Source: Burkholderiales bacterium (GTDB lineage: Bacteria > Pseudomonadota > Gammaproteobacteria > Burkholderiales > SG8-41). Taken from it: a DNA stretch of 7,918 bases. The stretch is taken from assembly GCA_019746155.1 (NCBI GenBank), contig JAIESJ010000177.1, forward strand, positions 1-7,918, written 5' to 3'. Shown one piece after another: positions 5,377-7,918 of this stretch; positions within the stretch are counted from its first letter, which is position 1; each line of letters opens with the position of its first letter. The position numbers were made by a program, and so were the translations under genes. The notes below the pieces were generated by a model. It was not told where the DNA came from, made no database searches, and saw nothing but the letters and a program-made list of their open reading frames with translations.

Positions 5377-5404
5377 CCCTTCACCCTTCACCCTTCACCC
5401 TTCA
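5377..5404. repeat. Heptanucleotide tandem repeat, four copies of CCCTTCA
   Basis: Four perfect, uninterrupted copies end 6 bp from the glutathione transferase stop codon. On the transcribed strand of that gene this is TGAAGGG repeated, just downstream of translation. Heptamers of this kind are prone to copy-number change. Confidence 0.9.
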
Positions 5405-5410
5405 CCGCCG

Positions 5411-6028
5411 TTAGGCCGGCACTTTCATGCCGCGCCGCACCGCGGGCCGCGCAGAAATCTTGTCGAACCAGCGCTTCACGTGCGGGTATTCGTCGAGGTT
5501 GGTCTTGTGCCACTCGTAACGCGCCACCCACGGGTAGGTCGCGATATCGGCAATCGAATACTCATCCGCCAGATACTCGTGATTCTTGAGGCGATCGTTG
5601 AGCACGCCGTAGAGCCGCCGCGTCTCGCTGATATAGCGCTCGATCGCGTACGGCACCGCTTCTTTGGCCGAGCGCAGGAAATGGTGCGCCTGGCCGAACA
5701 TGGGGCCGACGCCGCCCATCTGGAACATCAGCCATTGCAGCGCGTCGTAACGGCCGCGCACGGCCTGCGGCAGGAATTTGCCGGTCTTGCCGGCGAGGTA
5801 AACGAGGATCGCTCCGGATTCCATCATCGCGTACGGCTTGCCATCGGGTCCGTCGGAATCGACGATGGCGGGGATCCTGCTGTTGGGGCTGACGGCGACG
5901 AACTCGGGCTTGAACTGATCGCCCCGGCCGATGTTGACCGCATGCACCTTGTACGGCAGGCCCAGTTCTTCGAGCATGATCGAGACCTTGCGGCCGTTCG
6001 GCGTGGTCCAGGTGTAAAGATCTATCAT
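5411..6028 (-). CDS. yfcG: YfcG-like glutathione transferase / disulfide reductase (Nu class)
   Basis: The 205-residue protein follows E. coli YfcG closely along its length: TPNGRK at 9-14, GQxHHF-like GQAHHF, PYAIERY, and YSIADIA near the C-terminus. T9 and N11, the residues that contact the glutathione sulfur in YfcG, are both present. The cis-proline is P53, and E70-S71 is the glutathione-holding pair. There is no cysteine at all, consistent with the Nu class, which reduces disulfides using bound glutathione rather than an enzyme thiol. It should be a cytoplasmic homodimer. A good AGGAG (6034-6038 on the plus coordinates) precedes the ATG by 5 nt. The C-terminus is slightly shorter than in E. 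coli. It is downstream of the Bug genes on the same strand but separated by 160 nt and an inverted repeat, so a separate transcript is likely. Confidence 0.9.
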   Translation of the reverse strand: MIDLYTWTTPNGRKVSIMLEELGLPYKVHAVNIGRGDQFKPEFVAVSPNSRIPAIVDSDGPDGKPYAMMESGAILVYLAGKTGKFLPQAVRGRYDALQWLMFQMGGVGPMFGQAHHFLRSAKEAVPYAIERYISETRRLYGVLNDRLKNHEYLADEYSIADIATYPWVARYEWHKTNLDEYPHVKRWFDKISARPAVRRGMKVPA

Positions 6029-6137
6029 TCCGGCTCCTGTTGTTGGTTATTCAGGCTCTTCGTGTACTTGAGTGGGTGATTTTGAGGCATTTAGAGAACT
6101 CGGAGCATGCAGGTAAGGACTTTAGCCGTAGGTACAC

Positions 6138-6168
6138 CTTTTCGAGCTGCCCCCCTAAGCTCGAAAAG
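6138..6168. repeat. Perfect 11-bp inverted repeat with 9-nt loop
   Basis: CTTTTCGAGCT (6138-6148) and AGCTCGAAAAG (6158-6168) match exactly around a C-rich loop. The run of eight A bases at 6179-6186 lies on the wrong side for a minus-strand terminator (it would precede the hairpin), and no T-run follows on either strand. It lies about 110 bp upstream of the glutathione transferase start, so an operator role is possible. Confidence 0.7.
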
Positions 6169-6188
6169 ACGCAACCAGAAAAAAAAGA

Positions 6189-6573
6189 TCAATCTGCTCT
6201 TATTCCCGTCAGTCTGATTACTCTGGCCCATTTCACCGTTTCAGACCGGATGTGCGACGCAAATTGCTCCGGGGTGCTGGTTATAACCTCGAAATCTTCG
6301 CTTACCAGGCGCTCACGGATTGCCGGATCCCTGAGCACCCTAATGATCTCGACGTTGAGCTTGCTGACGATCTGGCTTGGCGTTCCGGCCGGCACCAGCA
6401 CACCGAACCACGGGGTTACCTCGAAGCCGGGCAACCCCGACGTCAGTTGTACCTGCCCGCTGATCAGGTCAATTATGGCAGCAGATATCAGAAAGCTTCC
6501 GGCCGATAACCTGCACCAGAATGTCGGAGCCGCCGCCGGCCGGAAAACCCAGGATGAAGCGAATCGGTTTAAT
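6189..6573 (-). pseudogene. Remnant of a second Bug/TctC substrate-binding protein
   Basis: The remnant begins with IKPIRFILGFPAGGGSDI and GRKLS, the start of a mature TctC domain, with no signal peptide or start codon. This frame then hits a stop at 6469-6471. The family homology jumps to another frame with AAIIDLISGQVQL, so roughly 130 residues are missing and the frame shifts. A second gap follows directly: QVQL runs into GLPGFEVTPWFGVLVPAGTP, skipping about 40 residues present in the intact neighbour. The C-terminus is then continuous to the stop at 6189 (for example STPEQFASHIRSETVKWARV). The first homologous codon overlaps the last codons of the intact gene. The remnant cannot make a functional binding protein. 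Confidence 0.85.
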
Positions 6574-7540
6574 CGACGTGCACATTCGCCTCCTTGACAA
6601 CCCGGGCCCATTTGACGAGGTCGTTCCTGATGTATTCCGAAAACTCATCAGGCGTACTCGCGATCGTTTCCAATCCCTGCGCAATCAGCGCCCCCTTGAT
6701 TTCCGGAACATTGAGCACAGCAACCATATCCGAGTTGATTTTCTTCACGATAGCGCTCGGCGTAGCCGCGGGGGCGAACAGGCCCTGCCACGCCACGATC
6801 TCGTAGCCGGGAACCCCAGCCTCGGAAACTGTCGGCAAGGCTGGTACAGCGGGCGAGCGGTTCTTGCCTGTTACCGCGAGCGCGCGCAACTTGCCCGCCT
6901 TGACATGCGGCAATGCCGCTGCTGCAAGAAGAAAACCTACAGAGGCCTCCCCGTTCAACAACGCGGTGATGGCCGCTATCGGGCCTTTGTACGGAATATG
7001 CACCATCTCGATTTTGGCGGCGGTATTGAACATTTCAGCCGCCAGGTGCCCGACGCTGCCGTTGCCTCCTGAGGAGAAATTGATCTGTCCGGGTCTGGAT
7101 TTCGCAAGCACGATCAGGTCCTTGACCGATTTCACCGGCAACGACGGATGGACTACCAGGATATTCGGCGTAAAGGTAGCCAGCGTTACCGGAACAAAAT
7201 CCCGCACCGGATCGTAAGGAACTTTCCGGAACAGGCTGGGATTGATCGTGAAGTGGTTCGACACCAGGATAAGCGCGTAGCCGTCCGGGGTAGCTTTCGC
7301 GCCAAGCTCGGTAGCAATATTGCCACCCCCGCCGGGCCGATTGTCCACCACGATCTGCTGTCTCCAGCGCTCGGCGAGTTTCTGGCCGACAGTCCGTGCG
7401 ACGATATCGGGGCCGGCTCCCGGCGGAAACGACACGATGATGCGCACCGGTTTGGACGGAAAATCTTGTCCCCCAGCAGCCGCAGAGAAAGCTGTCAGGA
7501 TCCCGCACAACATCAGGAATAGCGTCTGCCGTACTACCAT
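6569..7540 (-). CDS. Bug/TctC-family periplasmic substrate-binding protein
   Basis: The 323-residue protein has a Sec signal (VRQTLFLMLCGILTAFSAAA, cut probably near residue 22) and a mature domain of normal length. Family blocks are in order: SKPVRIIVSFPPGAGPDIVAR (29-49), VVDNRPGGGGNIATE, ANPDGY-like KATPDGY, PYKGPIAAITALLNG, LPHVKAGKLRALAVT, AGVPGYEIVAWQGLFAPAATP, and a C-terminal KWARVVKEANVHVD. Bug proteins bind small carboxylates or related organic ligands for TTT transport or signalling; the ligand is not readable. No TctA/TctB membrane genes are in the window, so it may be an orphan as many Bug proteins are. Two ATGs compete. The one at 7540 has GAGG 8 nt upstream, while the one at 7546 has only 2 nt, so 7540 is chosen. 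A partial gene of unknown function lies about 120 nt upstream on the same strand. Confidence 0.9.
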   Translation of the reverse strand: MVVRQTLFLMLCGILTAFSAAAGGQDFPSKPVRIIVSFPPGAGPDIVARTVGQKLAERWRQQIVVDNRPGGGGNIATELGAKATPDGYALILVSNHFTINPSLFRKVPYDPVRDFVPVTLATFTPNILVVHPSLPVKSVKDLIVLAKSRPGQINFSSGGNGSVGHLAAEMFNTAAKIEMVHIPYKGPIAAITALLNGEASVGFLLAAAALPHVKAGKLRALAVTGKNRSPAVPALPTVSEAGVPGYEIVAWQGLFAPAATPSAIVKKINSDMVAVLNVPEIKGALIAQGLETIASTPDEFSEYIRNDLVKWARVVKEANVHVD

Positions 7541-7634
7541 TATCATAACCTCTTCAATGAGTTATATTCGCGTGGCCAGCGCTCTCGTTTGATAACCAAC
7601 CCCGCCCTTTGTTGCCTTTACCCGGATGTGGATA

Positions 7635-7651
7635 AGCAAAAATCATTCCAA
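7635..7651 (-). promoter_or_regulatory. sigma-54-like promoter upstream of the Bug gene
   Basis: On the minus strand, TTGGAATGATTTTTGCT has GG and GC separated by exactly 10 bases, as required for the -24/-12 elements, and a full TTGCT. The TGGCAC half differs at two bases. It would start transcription near 7624, about 84 nt before the Bug ATG. No enhancer-binding site was recognised, so this is tentative. Confidence 0.25.
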
Positions 7652-7659
7652 TATTGAGA

Positions 7660-7918
7660 TCAGATTAATGAGTTTGGCTCTTCGCGGCCGTGATCACTTC
7701 GCGCCATGTCGGATTTTTGCGCCGGCAAAAGTGCCCGCGCCTTGGCGATTCGAATGTCCACTGCGGATCCGAGTTTCATTCGGCTGACAACGCCGCCCGA
7801 AGTCACCGCTGCCGTGATCGCCTCCGCGTCAATGGCGCTCAGATCGTGATCCATATTGATCGAAATGACGATGCGGTCGCGCTGGCGCGGATCTTCCTGC
7901 TGCTCAAAAAAAACGTCT
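7660..7918 (-). CDS. C-terminal part of a gene of unknown function, cut by the window edge
   Basis: The frame is open from the right edge to a TGA at 7660-7662, 85 codons, with the high third-position GC of the neighbouring genes. The visible protein starts DVFFEQQEDPRQ, then RIVISINMDHDLSAIDAEAI, TSGGVVSRMKLGSAVDIRIA and a charged tail ending EEPNSLI. An internal ATG at about 7854 is not a likely start, because coding-like sequence continues upstream. There is no signal or membrane segment in the visible part. I do not recognise the family. It is in the same direction as the Bug gene and about 120 nt upstream of it, so the two could be functionally linked, as Bug genes often sit next to catabolic enzymes. 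Confidence 0.5.
   Translation of the reverse strand, partial: DVFFEQQEDPRQRDRIVISINMDHDLSAIDAEAITAAVTSGGVVSRMKLGSAVDIRIAKARALLPAQKSDMARSDHGREEPNSLI

Noticed and set aside
5410..5416. GTTAGGC, a perfect attC right-hand box, at the yfcG stop
   Set aside because: No paired left box or L-stem lies upstream; the heptamer repeats occupy that place, so it is probably chance overlap with the stop codon.
6179..6186. Run of eight A bases near the 11-bp inverted repeat as an intrinsic terminator
   Set aside because: Read on the minus strand the T-run comes before the hairpin, and on the plus strand the run is A, so neither orientation gives a hairpin followed by T.
7660..7918. Assignment of the right-edge gene to the UbiD decarboxylase family from an acidic HDLSAID-like patch
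   Set aside because: The resemblance is a few residues only, and the sequence after it does not follow UbiD C-termini.

Overview
The window looks like a chromosomal stretch from a GC-rich betaproteobacterium, probably an environmental or uncultured relative of Burkholderiales or Nitrosomonadales. The reasons are high GC in third codon positions, a Bug/TctC-type periplasmic binding protein (a family greatly expanded in Betaproteobacteria), and a ttcA / pteridine reductase / MidA-type methyltransferase neighbourhood. No rRNA, tRNA, CRISPR array or intact insertion sequence was found.

Left part (1-2264). The first codons of ttcA (tRNA 2-thiocytidine synthetase) run off the left edge on the minus strand. 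A PTR1-like pteridine reductase lies upstream of ttcA on the same strand. The spacer between them is almost filled by a 146-bp element with 28-bp inverted ends. A MidA/NDUFAF7-type methyltransferase is transcribed divergently.

Centre (2265-4957, plus strand). A secreted diheme cytochrome c built from two tandem copies of one domain is followed 15 nt later by a zinc alcohol dehydrogenase. A 30-codon ORF overlaps the dehydrogenase stop, and then comes a GC-rich palindromic segment. Next is a type II toxin-antitoxin pair (Phd/YefM antitoxin, PIN toxin with a TTG start). Its best promoter predicts a leaderless mRNA, and a duplicated 12-bp palindrome brackets the -10.

Gene-poor stretch (4958-5410). 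No convincing gene was seen. It holds several hairpins. Two of them share the internal layout of integron attC sites: 9-nt spacers on both sides, a two-versus-one-base asymmetry, and degraded outer boxes. A heptanucleotide tandem repeat ends the stretch.

Right part (5411-7918, minus strand). A YfcG-like glutathione transferase comes first, then a perfect 11-bp inverted repeat. A wreck of a Bug/TctC gene follows, joined directly to the stop codon of an intact Bug/TctC gene. The 3' end of an unrecognised gene runs off the right edge.

The most interesting points are the attC-like relics beside the toxin-antitoxin pair, the leaderless self-operator layout of that pair, and the collapsed tandem Bug paralogue.
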